NCBI GenBank assembly: GCA_965277025.1
Contig: OZ255706.1
Location: 62,001 to 126,000 of the forward strand
Origin: Methylomarinum sp965277025
GTDB lineage: Bacteria; Pseudomonadota; Gammaproteobacteria; Methylococcales; Methylomonadaceae
Length of the DNA: 64,000 bases
Reading direction: 5' to 3'
Shown: positions 54,176 through 62,226 of the stretch, one piece after another
How the letters are laid out: the number at the start of each line of letters is the position of its first letter
Position numbering within the stretch: the first letter of the stretch is position 1
The notes under the pieces: model-generated
What the model saw: only the letters and a program-made list of their open reading frames with translations
Told to the model about the DNA's origin: nothing
Database searches by the model: none
Made by a program: the position numbers and the translations under genes

Positions 54176-55522
54176 ATGGGTTTACTTGATTTATTTCGCC
54201 GTAAAACCTTTCCGCACGGCATTCACCCTCCGGAATACAAGGACATTACGCAGCATAAAAAGACCTTGCGATTGCCTTTTCCGGACAAGGTTATCTTGCC
54301 ACTGGCGCAGCATATAGGCGCGCCTGCCATTCCTGCCGTGCATAAGGGGCAATATGTCGTGCGCGGCGAATTGATTGCAGAACCCGCTGAAAATGCCTTG
54401 TCCGTGCCGATTCACGCCAGCGTCAGCGGCACGGTGCGGGAAATCGACTTAATGCCGGGGCCGAAAGGCAGCAAAGTGATGTCGATTGTTATCGATACCG
54501 ACCCCAGTTCCCCGCAAATTCCTGTCAGTGGTGATGCGCAGGACTTCACCCAAATGGAAGCCAAGCAAATCATCAATGCGGTCAAGGAAACCGGTCTGGT
54601 GGGTCTGGGCGGCGCGGGTTTTCCCTCTTACGCCAAGTTGTTGCTGCCGAAAGACCGCAATGTCCACACCATTGTCGTCAATGGCTGCGAATGCGAGCCA
54701 TTTCTGACCACCGACCACCGCATCATGCTGGAAAAGGTGGATGATTTGATCCGCGGCATTCAAATGGTCATGAAAGCGGTAAATGCCGGGCGCGCCATTA
54801 TCGGCATCGAAGATAACAAACTGGATGTGCTGGATGCGATCAAACCCCGCCTGCCCGCCGATGGTCGCATTGAAATCGAGGCAGTGGACACCAAATACCC
54901 GCAAGGGGCGGAAAAGATGCTGGTCAAGTCGCTGCTTGGGGTGGAAATTCCTTCCCGCGGCCTGCCGTCTGAAATTGGCCTGGCCGTGTTCAATGTCGCC
55001 ACCATGGCTGAATTAGGCCGTTTGCTACCCAACCGCCAGGGTTTGATTGAGCGAATAATTACCGTGACCGGCGATGATCTTAACAATCCCGGTAATTATA
55101 TCGTCCCCATCGGCACACCCTTGCAAGCGATTCTGGATATGGCGGACTTTACCGGCCGGGAAGCGGAAATCATCCTCGGCGGCCCAATGATGGGACTGCC
55201 GGTTTCATCTCTTCAAACGCCGGTCACCAAAAGCACTGGCGGTGTACTGGTGCTGGATCAGCACGCCTACAAGCCGAAGGATATTTTGCCCTGTATTAAA
55301 TGTTCCTTATGCCTTCAGGCCTGTCCGATCAATCTGAACCCATCCGAATTAGGTCTTTTGGCCAGCAAACGCCACTATGATGTAATGGAAGAACAATATC
55401 ATCTGAATGATTGTTTTGAATGCGGCGCCTGTAGCTATGTCTGCCCATCCAATATACCACTGGTACAATATTTCAGGATTGCCAAAAACCTGAACCGGGA
55501 ACGACATATACAAAATGGCTAA
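54176..55522 (+). CDS. rnfC: Rnf complex subunit RnfC
   Basis: Peripheral NADH/FMN and Fe-S subunit. The 448-residue product has the N-terminal RnfC barrel-sandwich (FPHGIHPPEYKDITQ), the Nqo1-like GLVGLGGAGFPSYAKLLLP flavin/NADH-binding loop near residue 142, EGCECEP-like NGCECEPFLTTDHRIM, and two ferredoxin motifs CIKCSLCLQACP and CFECGACSYVCPS near the C terminus. It begins five bases after nifJ and overlaps rnfD by eight bases. Confidence 0.96.
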   Translation: MGLLDLFRRKTFPHGIHPPEYKDITQHKKTLRLPFPDKVILPLAQHIGAPAIPAVHKGQYVVRGELIAEPAENALSVPIHASVSGTVREIDLMPGPKGSKVMSIVIDTDPSSPQIPVSGDAQDFTQMEAKQIINAVKETGLVGLGGAGFPSYAKLLLPKDRNVHTIVVNGCECEPFLTTDHRIMLEKVDDLIRGIQMVMKAVNAGRAIIGIEDNKLDVLDAIKPRLPADGRIEIEAVDTKYPQGAEKMLVKSLLGVEIPSRGLPSEIGLAVFNVATMAELGRLLPNRQGLIERIITVTGDDLNNPGNYIVPIGTPLQAILDMADFTGREAEIILGGPMMGLPVSSLQTPVTKSTGGVLVLDQHAYKPKDILPCIKCSLCLQACPINLNPSELGLLASKRHYDVMEEQYHLNDCFECGACSYVCPSNIPLVQYFRIAKNLNRERHIQNG

Positions 55523-56561
55523 ACAACCTGTCATTGACCTTAGGCCATCGCCCTATATTCACAGTCCGATGACGGTGGATAAAATCATGCGTAACGTGGT
55601 TTACGCACTGATGCCGCTGGTCGCTTTTTCCTTCTGGCAATTTGGCATCAGCGCACTGGCGCTGATTATCGTCACCACTATCTCTTGCATTGCTACCGAA
55701 TCACTGTTCAATCATTTATCCGGCAAACCTGATTCCATCAAAGATTACAGCGCCACCATCACCGGCCTGTTGCTGGCGATGACGCTGCCGCCCGGTTTTC
55801 CGTTGTGGATGGGGGCTGTGGCGGGTTTCGTCGCTATCGCCATGGGCAAAACCCTGTTTGGCGGCATCGGTTTCAATGTCTTCAATCCGGCCCTGGTCGG
55901 CCGCGCTTTTGTACAAGCGGCGTTTCCGGTATCCATCACCACCTGGACACCGGCGCTGGCGCCTGACCGCTTTATTGAATTTATTCCCTCGACTCTGGCC
56001 TTGCCGTTTATGAAACCTGCGCCCACTGCCGAATGGAGCGCGCAACTCGTCGATGGTTTCAGCGGCGCGACGCCGCTGGCGCTGATGAAATTTCAGGGTA
56101 TTATCACCGACAGCCAATCGCTTTTTCTGGGCCTGACAGAAGGCTCCACCGGTGAGACTTCGGCCCTGCTGATTTTACTTTGCGGCGCTTATCTGGCATT
56201 CAGAAAAATGCTCGATTGGCGTATTCCGGCCGCCGTCATATTCGGTACGGCTGTAACAGCGGCCATCTTCTATTACCTGAATCCTGAGCATTACCCCAGC
56301 CCGGCGTTTATGGTGTTGTCAGGTGGCCTGATGTTTGGCGCGGTATTCATGGCCAGCGATATGGTCGCCTCCCCGGTCACGCCACTGGGGATTTTTATTT
56401 TCGGTCTGCTGGTCGGTTTTTTAACCGTCATTATCCGCTTGTTCGGCGGCCTGACAGAAGCAGTCATGTACGCCATTTTATTCAGTAATGCCGCCACGCC
56501 ATTGATCGAGCGTTACACCCAGCCGCGCATTTATGGGGCGCGCAAAAAAGAGGACTCTTAA
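55515..56561 (+). CDS. rnfD: Rnf complex membrane subunit RnfD
   Basis: Integral membrane subunit carrying covalent FMN and taking part in ion transport. The 348-residue protein has about nine hydrophobic segments and the flavinylation site SGATPLALMK (threonine, near residue 180). GIGFNVFNPALVGRAF and PVTPLGIFIFGLLVG match conserved stretches of RnfD/NqrB. Confidence 0.95.
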   Translation: MAKQPVIDLRPSPYIHSPMTVDKIMRNVVYALMPLVAFSFWQFGISALALIIVTTISCIATESLFNHLSGKPDSIKDYSATITGLLLAMTLPPGFPLWMGAVAGFVAIAMGKTLFGGIGFNVFNPALVGRAFVQAAFPVSITTWTPALAPDRFIEFIPSTLALPFMKPAPTAEWSAQLVDGFSGATPLALMKFQGIITDSQSLFLGLTEGSTGETSALLILLCGAYLAFRKMLDWRIPAAVIFGTAVTAAIFYYLNPEHYPSPAFMVLSGGLMFGAVFMASDMVASPVTPLGIFIFGLLVGFLTVIIRLFGGLTEAVMYAILFSNAATPLIERYTQPRIYGARKKEDS

Positions 56562-56562
56562 A

Positions 56563-57267
56563 ATGGCAGAACAACCCGAAGTCCCCGAACTCCCTTCCAG
56601 CACCCGGTTAATCGCCACCTTATCGGTAGTCGCCATGTTATCCGGGCTGTTGGTGGTGCTGGTTTATGAATACACCAAGCCGATTATTGCCGAAAACCAG
56701 CGCATCGCCACCGAACGCGCCATTTTTAAAATACTGCCCAACGCGGTAAAACGATTAAGTTTTAAAATTGAAGGCGACAAACTGGCGCCAATGGGGGACA
56801 AAGTCAGCAGTGAACTGATTTATGCCGGTTACGACCAGAATAACCAGCTGGTGGGGCTGGCCATCCCCGCCCAGGCACAAGGCTATCAGGATGTCGTTAA
56901 AATCCTCTATGCCTACAACCCATACACGGGCTGTATCACCGGCTTTGAGGTATTGAAAAGCACCGAAACCCCCGGTTTTGGCACACAAATCAGCAGCAAT
57001 GAGGAATTTTTGCACAATTTCACTTGTCTCAAGGCCGAAGTGTCGCCAACACTGGATGGATTGCAGCATAAAATCAAGACAGTCCGTCACGGCAGCAAAC
57101 AACATCCCTGGGAAATTGATGCCATAGCCGGATCGACCATTACTTCCAATGCCGTGGGCCGTATGCTGAATCAAAGCGCGCAAAAGTTTCACCCGGTGAT
57201 TGCCAGAAATCTGGCATTGCTGGAACAAGCCGCACAAACCGAAGAGGTATCAGATGAAACACAATGA
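56563..57267 (+). CDS. rnfG: Rnf complex FMN-binding subunit RnfG
   Basis: Periplasm-facing subunit with covalent FMN. The 234-residue product has one N-terminal transmembrane helix (LIATLSVVAMLSGLLVVLVY), then the FMN-binding domain with ETPGFGTQIS near residue 140 and the flavin-attachment region AGSTITSNAVGR near 195, a variant of the common S(T)GAT-x-T-S motif. I start at the ATG at 56563 (AGAGGA upstream); an ATG ten codons earlier is inside rnfD. It overlaps rnfE by 14 bases. Confidence 0.92.
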   Translation: MAEQPEVPELPSSTRLIATLSVVAMLSGLLVVLVYEYTKPIIAENQRIATERAIFKILPNAVKRLSFKIEGDKLAPMGDKVSSELIYAGYDQNNQLVGLAIPAQAQGYQDVVKILYAYNPYTGCITGFEVLKSTETPGFGTQISSNEEFLHNFTCLKAEVSPTLDGLQHKIKTVRHGSKQHPWEIDAIAGSTITSNAVGRMLNQSAQKFHPVIARNLALLEQAAQTEEVSDETQ

Positions 57268-57925
57268 AACCGCCGTGCCAATTAGCTTTCAGGACTTTAC
57301 CGCCGGGCTGTGGAAAGAAAACCCCGTATTTGTCATGATGCTGGGTCTATGCCCGGTTCTGGCTGTCACCAACTCGGTTGAAAATGCGTTAGGCATGGGC
57401 ATCGCCACCCTGTCTGTACTGGTCTGCTCCAACGCCCTGGTTTCCGCTTTAAGGCATTTCATCCCCAAACAAGTCAGAATCACCACCTATATCGTCATTA
57501 TCGCCACTTTTGTCACCATGGTGGATTATATTATTCAGGCCATCAGCCTGGATTTATATAACAAACTGGGCGCTTTTATTCAGCTGATCGTGGTGAACTG
57601 CCTGATCCTGGGCCGGGCGGAAGCTTTCGCCTCGAAAAACAGTTTTGGCCGCTCGGTGGTCAGCGCTACCGGCATGGGGCTGGGATTCACGCTGGCCCTG
57701 GTAATGCTCGGTGGTGTTCGCGAATTATTAGGCGCAGGACAATTACTGGGCTATCAGGTTTTCAGCACCCAGTTTGAACCCTGGGTCGTGATGATTTTGC
57801 CACCCGGCGGTTTTATTGTTTTAGGCTGCTGGCTGCTGTTGATCAATTACATCAAACAACGCAGAGGCGAACTCAGCATCCAGGCAGAAGCCGCTTCACA
57901 TTGCACCGTACCGCAGCAACACTGA
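57254..57925 (+). CDS. rnfE: Rnf complex membrane subunit RnfE
   Basis: Polytopic membrane subunit with six predicted helices. The 223-residue product shows the RnfE/NqrD signature ENPVFVMMLGLCPVLAVTNSVENALGMG near residue 19 and NCLILGRAEAFASKN near 116, where the cysteine contributes to the membrane-embedded Fe-S cluster. The start at 57254 is supported by a GAGG site and overlaps rnfG. Confidence 0.94.
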   Translation: MKHNETAVPISFQDFTAGLWKENPVFVMMLGLCPVLAVTNSVENALGMGIATLSVLVCSNALVSALRHFIPKQVRITTYIVIIATFVTMVDYIIQAISLDLYNKLGAFIQLIVVNCLILGRAEAFASKNSFGRSVVSATGMGLGFTLALVMLGGVRELLGAGQLLGYQVFSTQFEPWVVMILPPGGFIVLGCWLLLINYIKQRRGELSIQAEAASHCTVPQQH

Positions 57926-57941
57926 TGAATCGGATAGATTT

Positions 57942-58148
57942 ATGAATAGTAAAGAAATTCTTGAGTACGCATTAAAACTTGGAACGAATGAACGTTTTCT
58001 AATTGTTGAAGGCTTGTTAAACAGTATTGATGAACCCAATGTTTCATTGGATAAAATATGGAGTGATGAAGCTGAAAAACGATTAAACGCTTATCGGGAA
58101 GGACGCCTTGAAGGTATTCCAATAGAGGAAATATTCAACGAAAAATAA
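57942..58148 (+). CDS. addiction-module antitoxin-like protein
   Basis: The 68-residue product (ending EGRLEGIPIEEIF followed by NEK) matches the small putative addiction-module proteins found upstream of RelE/ParE toxins: N-terminal helices with EILEYALKLGTNERFLIVEGLLNSID and an acidic DEAEKRLNAYREG stretch. The toxin frame follows with a one-base overlap but is truncated. Its position inside the rnf operon is unusual. Confidence 0.75.
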   Translation: MNSKEILEYALKLGTNERFLIVEGLLNSIDEPNVSLDKIWSDEAEKRLNAYREGRLEGIPIEEIFNEK

Positions 58149-58235
58149 TGAAAATTCTTTTTTCAAGGCTTGCCGCTCAGGAATTAAATGATGCTTCTCA
58201 ATTTTATGATTTGAAATATCAAGGGCTTCCACCAT
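58148..58235 (+). pseudogene. RelE/ParE-type toxin fragment cut by a REP-like element
   Basis: The ATG overlaps the antitoxin stop (TAATG). The first 27 residues, MKILFSRLAAQELNDASQFY then DLKYQGL, have the usual ParE/RelE start, but the frame then enters the GTTCCCACGC repeat and loses similarity. No other toxin body is present before rnfA. Confidence 0.7.
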
Positions 58236-58340
58236 CGTTCCCACGCAGGAGCGTGGGAACGATAAATAATTTCGCCATCGCCCCCACGCTCCTGCGTGGG
58301 GGCGCAGCAATACCTGACGCTCTGCGTCCCGGAGGGCCAA
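58236..58340. repeat. REP-like palindromic element, copy 1
   Basis: GTTCCCACGC-aggA-GCGTGGGAAC forms the first hairpin, followed by a related CCCCCACGCTCCTGCGTGGGG hairpin and the tail TGACGCTCTGCGTC. Same family at 59311, 61880 and 63391. It truncates the toxin gene. Confidence 0.8.
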
Positions 58341-58405
58341 ACTATGCATAACACCAAAAATATAAATCAAACAAGCGCCTTCACCCCTTTAACTGGGAGA
58401 AAACC

Positions 58406-58993
58406 ATGAGCCCGGAATCCTTAAGCTTTATTTTCCTCAGCGCCTTTTTGATCAATAACTTCGTCCTGGCGATGTTTCTAGGCCTATGCCCTTTTGTCGG
58501 CGTCTCGGCCAAACGCGATACCGCGTTTAACATGAGCCTTGCGACCGCTTTTGTCATGTTCATCAGTTCATTATGTGCTTACGGCATCAACCTGATTCTG
58601 ACGGCCTATCACCTGGAATTTTTGCGCCTGATCAGCTATATCGCCATTATCGCCTCAGCCGTGCAACTGGTTGAGATGACATTAAAAAAATTCAGCCCGG
58701 CATTGTTCCGCGCCCTGGGTATTTTTTTACCGCTGATTACCACCAACTGCGCCATTTTAGGCGTGGCGCTGTTTCAAACCGCGCGTAAATATGATTTCTT
58801 CCAATCAGTCGCGTTCAGCCTGGGCGCGGGTGCAGGCTTCGCCCTGGCGATCATGCTGATGGCCGGCCTGAGAGAAAAGCTGGAACTATCCAGGCTGCCC
58901 AACATCACCCAGGCCGCCGCATTAAGCATGATGCTGGCCGGTATCCTATCGATGACATTCATGGGCTTTGCAGGCCTTGGCAGCCAGGTTTAA
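58406..58993 (+). CDS. rnfA: Rnf complex membrane subunit RnfA
   Basis: The 195-residue membrane protein with six helices shows LINNFVLAMFLGLCPFVGVSAK near residue 16 and LPLITTNCAILGVALFQ near 112, the RnfA/NqrE signatures with the two cluster cysteines. It lies 258 bases after the toxin-antitoxin remnant start, instead of being adjacent to the other rnf genes, and has its own GGGAGAAAACC site. Transcription may pass through the remnant from rnfE. Confidence 0.94.
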   Translation: MSPESLSFIFLSAFLINNFVLAMFLGLCPFVGVSAKRDTAFNMSLATAFVMFISSLCAYGINLILTAYHLEFLRLISYIAIIASAVQLVEMTLKKFSPALFRALGIFLPLITTNCAILGVALFQTARKYDFFQSVAFSLGAGAGFALAIMLMAGLREKLELSRLPNITQAAALSMMLAGILSMTFMGFAGLGSQV

Positions 58994-59005
58994 CCGGAGG
59001 AAAGC

Positions 59006-59200
59006 ATGATCAATTTTCTTATTGCGATGGCGATCATTTTTATCCTGATGAGCGGCTGGATACTGATCCAGCAAGCCGCCCGCAAATACGCCGCCAAACA
59101 TCCCGAATTCGGCCCCGCCAAAGAAGAAGGCCTGGGCTGCGGCAAGAACTGCGGTTGTGGCGCAGGAAGCTGTGATAAATCCGACGCTTTGAAAAAGTAA
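59006..59200 (+). CDS. small Cys-rich single-pass membrane protein, rnf-linked
   Basis: The 64-residue product has one N-terminal transmembrane helix (about 3-22) and a short tail with four cysteines at positions 45, 49, 51 and 56 in CGKNCGCGAGSC. It is encoded 12 bases after rnfA with a CCGGAGGAAAGC site. The architecture recalls NqrM, the small Cys protein needed to mature Na+-NQR, so a role in iron delivery to the membrane-embedded Rnf cluster is plausible but unproven by sequence alone. Confidence 0.65.
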   Translation: MINFLIAMAIIFILMSGWILIQQAARKYAAKHPEFGPAKEEGLGCGKNCGCGAGSCDKSDALKK

Positions 59201-59522
59201 ACTCGCCACTGTTGTCCGAATTCCTGACTAAATACCGCCATTTTTGTCTCCTGATTTGAAAAAGTTTTAGGCGACAGGTATGTTGACATAGGGGACCCTG
59301 GAGCATCCATTCCGTTCCCACGCAGGAGCGTGGGAACGATGAAAAAAGTAAACTCTCACCATTGCTCCCACGCTCCTGCGTGGGTGCGTCAATGCTTGAC
59401 GCTCTGCGTCTCAAAGGCGCTATCTTTTGATTTCCGCCTGCCAGCGTGAAAATCCGGCGTCAAAATGCTTACTCCATCCCGTTCCCACGCGGGAGCGTGG
59501 GAACGATGAGAACGTAAACACC
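59201..59522. repeat. REP-like palindromic elements, copy 2 and solitary hairpin
   Basis: At 59311-59424 a full unit (GTTCCCACGC..GCGTGGGAAC, then GCTCCCACGCTCCTGCGTGGG and TGACGCTCTGCGTC) is found, and at 59480-59507 a solitary GTTCCCACGC-ggga-GCGTGGGAAC hairpin. Spacers between hairpins are themselves conserved parts of the unit, so this is not a CRISPR array. No gene in these 322 bases. Confidence 0.75.
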
Positions 59523-59837
59523 CTACCGCCGCCCAATCAAACTCGATACGCCATTCTTGAACAAAAACACATCATCTGGAAACACCTGTCGTCCCAAAGT
59601 CTTACACTCGATAGCCGTGGGTATGGTATAGCAACGGACATCATCCTCACGTTCATCCATCAGGCTTTCAATTCGCGCAAGCAATCTCAACACCCGGGTT
59701 TTAGTGCAGATTACCGAAAATACCGAATACTGTACCGGCAATCCGGTTTTTTTTAATAACCGGTGGACTCTGCCCAGTCTTTTGGGATCGGCAATATCAT
59801 AACAAATCAAAAATTGCAGTGCCTTGCTCGCCGCCAT
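59523..59837 (-). CDS. cas2: CRISPR-associated Cas2, second copy (cas2')
   Basis: The 104-residue ferredoxin-fold protein shows FLICYDIADPKRLGRVHR (with the Asp of the Cas2 catalytic/metal site) and PVQYSVFSVICTKTRVLRLLARIE. It overlaps the Cas1-like gene by one base and is the last gene of the adaptation operon. It shares only the general Cas2 pattern with the copy at 61545-61829. Confidence 0.88.
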   Translation of the reverse strand: MAASKALQFLICYDIADPKRLGRVHRLLKKTGLPVQYSVFSVICTKTRVLRLLARIESLMDEREDDVRCYTIPTAIECKTLGRQVFPDDVFLFKNGVSSLIGRR

Positions 59838-60580
59838 TACAGATTCTCTTTAAGCGCCTGGTACAAGCGCATAACAACACCACGTATCAAATGCTCGAGA
59901 CGGTCGCTGCGCGCCTCAAATTTTTGCAACAACGCCTCAGCGCCCGGCGGAACGGATGATGCTTGCGCCCATTTGATCAACACCGGATAAAAATCAGTGA
60001 GCAACAAATCAGCCAGATCATCAGCCAGGCGCAATGACCATTCTATTTCACTATCACATTGGGCATTTACCCCAAACGCCAACAAATACGAGGTAACCGC
60101 ACTGGAAATAACACCAGCCAACCAATGTTCCACCTCACGCCAGTCGCTATTGAGCACTTGCTCGACATATTGTTTTACCCGACCCAGATCGGCGCATCGC
60201 CAATCCTGAAACTGCAACCGCCTGGCCGCGCTACGCGCCGCCATCCGTTGCATCCCCTTATACCAATTAGCGTAAGCTGATTCTGCATTTTGTTCAGATA
60301 AAAGCGTAAACAGACTTTGCAAAGGACCGTCCGATTGACATTTCCCAATCCAGCGGCCTTTGATAACGCCTGAATCATCCATAAAAAAAACGCTGATCCC
60401 CGATTCCGCGCAAGCAAACAAAGCGCCCATGCTCCAGTCTACATAACCTGTCACCACTACCCGGGAAATCCGTGACAAAGGAAACAGTTGCCGGGTTTTA
60501 TCCTTTAAAGTCACCACCAGAGCCGGCTCATCATAAACCACCCTCATTCCCGCCTTCCCCTGTAAATACAAAGGCCGCAT
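59837..60580 (-). CDS. Cas1-like protein lacking catalytic residues (cas1')
   Basis: The 247-residue product has the Cas1 N-terminal beta domain pattern (ALVVTLKDKTRQLFPLSRISRVVVTG near residue 20, then GISVFFMDDSGVIKGRW) and a helical C-terminal domain with MQRMAARSAARRLQFQDWR and VTSYLLAFG...RLADDLADLLLTDFYPVLI. At the positions of the Cas1 Glu and His it has no counterparts; one Asp in LADDL aligns with the third ligand. I read it as a degenerate Cas1 paralog with a structural role. The ATG at 60580 overlaps the stop of cas1 (TGATG); a GTG at 60586 is possible. Confidence 0.75.
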   Translation of the reverse strand: MRPLYLQGKAGMRVVYDEPALVVTLKDKTRQLFPLSRISRVVVTGYVDWSMGALFACAESGISVFFMDDSGVIKGRWIGKCQSDGPLQSLFTLLSEQNAESAYANWYKGMQRMAARSAARRLQFQDWRCADLGRVKQYVEQVLNSDWREVEHWLAGVISSAVTSYLLAFGVNAQCDSEIEWSLRLADDLADLLLTDFYPVLIKWAQASSVPPGAEALLQKFEARSDRLEHLIRGVVMRLYQALKENL

Positions 60581-61545
60581 CAGCACAACTCCGGCGCTTG
60601 CGATAGAAACCGCTTGGCCAATCGATGCCCCTGCAGACGCAACAAGCGTCTGACCGGATGTACGAAAGACTCATACATGGCGTAAAAATTTTTGCGACCA
60701 GCCTTGTTAAGCTGGCATCGTCCCTGCTCATCTGAAAAATGATCGGCGCGTAAAATTTTATCCTTAAAAAGTCCCCAAACAAGATCATCCAGACGCGGGC
60801 GTAATGGCTCAATCAAATCACACGCCAGTGACTCACGGCCATAGGCTGGTTCATGATAAAACCCCAGCATTGGATCGATTCCCACCTGCCGACAAACCGA
60901 CACCGCCTCGTAATGCAACAAGGTATAACCTAGTGACAAACAGGCGTTCACCGGATCAGGCGGTGGCCTGCGTAAACGTTGTTTAAACTGTAACGATTGT
61001 GGAAACAATGACTTATAGGCCGAAAAATAAACAGCTGCCGCCCCACCTTCCAGACCGCGTAGCTGCATCAAGGAAGCCTGTCGCATATCCAGTTCCACCA
61101 GATTACGCTCCAACTTCGCCAATGAACGCTCAGCCTTTACCAGTTCATAACGCAAATCAGGCCGTTGCGCTAACGCCGTTTCTAAAAACTGCATTTGTTT
61201 AGTGCATTTGGCCAGTACCAATTCGCGCGCCATTTCCAGTTGCGTATCCCGATCAAAAAATAAACGATATTGCGCCAGACGACGCCGGACATCATTATGC
61301 GAATGAGAAAACGCCATCGATGCCGCACGGCCATTTCGCCCGGTCATAAACACCACATCTACCTGATGTTCACCCATTGCGCACAACAACCGGCTTTCCA
61401 GGAAAATATTCCCGCGCACCACAACCCGTTCCAATTGCTTTAATGGCGCAGTTCCCAGCTTTTCACCATTCTCATACAATGCCAAGGCATGACCATCCAG
61501 CTTCACAGTCAAATTTTTCCTGTCCAGATACAAAGTCGCCATCAT
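60580..61545 (-). CDS. cas1: CRISPR-associated Cas1 integrase
   Basis: Cas1 inserts new spacers at the CRISPR leader. The 321-residue product has the catalytic triad in place: Glu166 in RGLEGGAAAVYFSAY, His231 in GFYHEPAYGRESL and Asp243 in LACDLIEPLRPRLDD. The N-terminal beta domain starts MATLYLDRKNLTVKLDG. I use the ATG at 61545, which overlaps the cas2 stop (TAATG), rather than the longer frame. It lies between cas2 and cas1'. Confidence 0.94.
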   Translation of the reverse strand: MMATLYLDRKNLTVKLDGHALALYENGEKLGTAPLKQLERVVVRGNIFLESRLLCAMGEHQVDVVFMTGRNGRAASMAFSHSHNDVRRRLAQYRLFFDRDTQLEMARELVLAKCTKQMQFLETALAQRPDLRYELVKAERSLAKLERNLVELDMRQASLMQLRGLEGGAAAVYFSAYKSLFPQSLQFKQRLRRPPPDPVNACLSLGYTLLHYEAVSVCRQVGIDPMLGFYHEPAYGRESLACDLIEPLRPRLDDLVWGLFKDKILRADHFSDEQGRCQLNKAGRKNFYAMYESFVHPVRRLLRLQGHRLAKRFLSQAPELC

Positions 61546-61829
61546 TACCCCACATAATAAAAATTTCCATCCTGAGGAGGAACGGCCTTGCCCAGCGTCA
61601 ACACCTGACAACGACCATCCAGCTTTAACAAAAAAAAGCTATCCTCCTCTTCATCAATGACGCCACGCACATCGTTTAACAAAGCCTGTTGTTCCTTATG
61701 ACTCAAAAAACACTCAAATACGGACTTCTGCCCTCCCGAAGCGTAGGCGCGCACGGCCTTCAATGCCAGGCGCAGGCGGCGAGGATGTCGAATATCGTAA
61801 GCAGCGATGTAAAGAATGCGTTGGCTCAT
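61545..61829 (-). CDS. cas2: CRISPR-associated Cas2, first copy
   Basis: The 94-residue product has the Cas2 pattern ILYIAAYDIRHPRRLRLALKAVRAYASGGQKSVFECFLS with a conserved Asp after Tyr, followed by the helix-strand DEEEDSFFLLKLDGRCQVLTLG. First gene of the four-gene adaptation set and overlapped by cas1. In Cas1-Cas2 complexes it bridges two Cas1 dimers. Confidence 0.9.
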   Translation of the reverse strand: MSQRILYIAAYDIRHPRRLRLALKAVRAYASGGQKSVFECFLSHKEQQALLNDVRGVIDEEEDSFFLLKLDGRCQVLTLGKAVPPQDGNFYYVG

Positions 61830-62226
61830 GGGGGAATCATACCGTGCGCTCTTTCAACTGTGGGGGCTGACAAGCTTGTCGAATTCCAGCGTTCCCACGC
61901 GGAAGCGAGGTAACGATTGAAATCGTAGAGGCGTATTGCATCGCGTCCACGCTCCTGCGTGGGTGCGCCAATGCCTGACGCTCTGCGTCTTGGATGGGTT
62001 TCGTTTAGCTGATTTCCGCCTGCCAGCGTGAAAATTCTTGCGGGGAAATTCCATGCTGGGGTGAGCATTCCCACGCGGGGGCGTGGGAACGATTGAGATG
62101 AAATCGTAGGGGCGTATTGCAATACGCCCCTACTAATTGTTTTTAATCTCTTCTTGAAGGTCTGTGTTTCAAATGATAATGTTGCGGTTCATAAAGTTAG
62201 CCTTTTATTATGACCATTGACGGGGG
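61830..62226. repeat. REP-like palindromes upstream of cas2, copy 3
   Basis: The stretch contains a degraded GTTCCCACGC-GGAAGCG unit at 61890-61990 with TGACGCTCTGCGTC, a solitary CCCACGCGGGGGCGTGGG hairpin at about 62070-62090, and a perfect 28-bp palindrome with half-site GTAGGGGCGTATTG at 62106-62133. No CRISPR-type array and no gene. The promoter of the cas operon must lie here or pass through from 62227 upwards. Confidence 0.7.
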
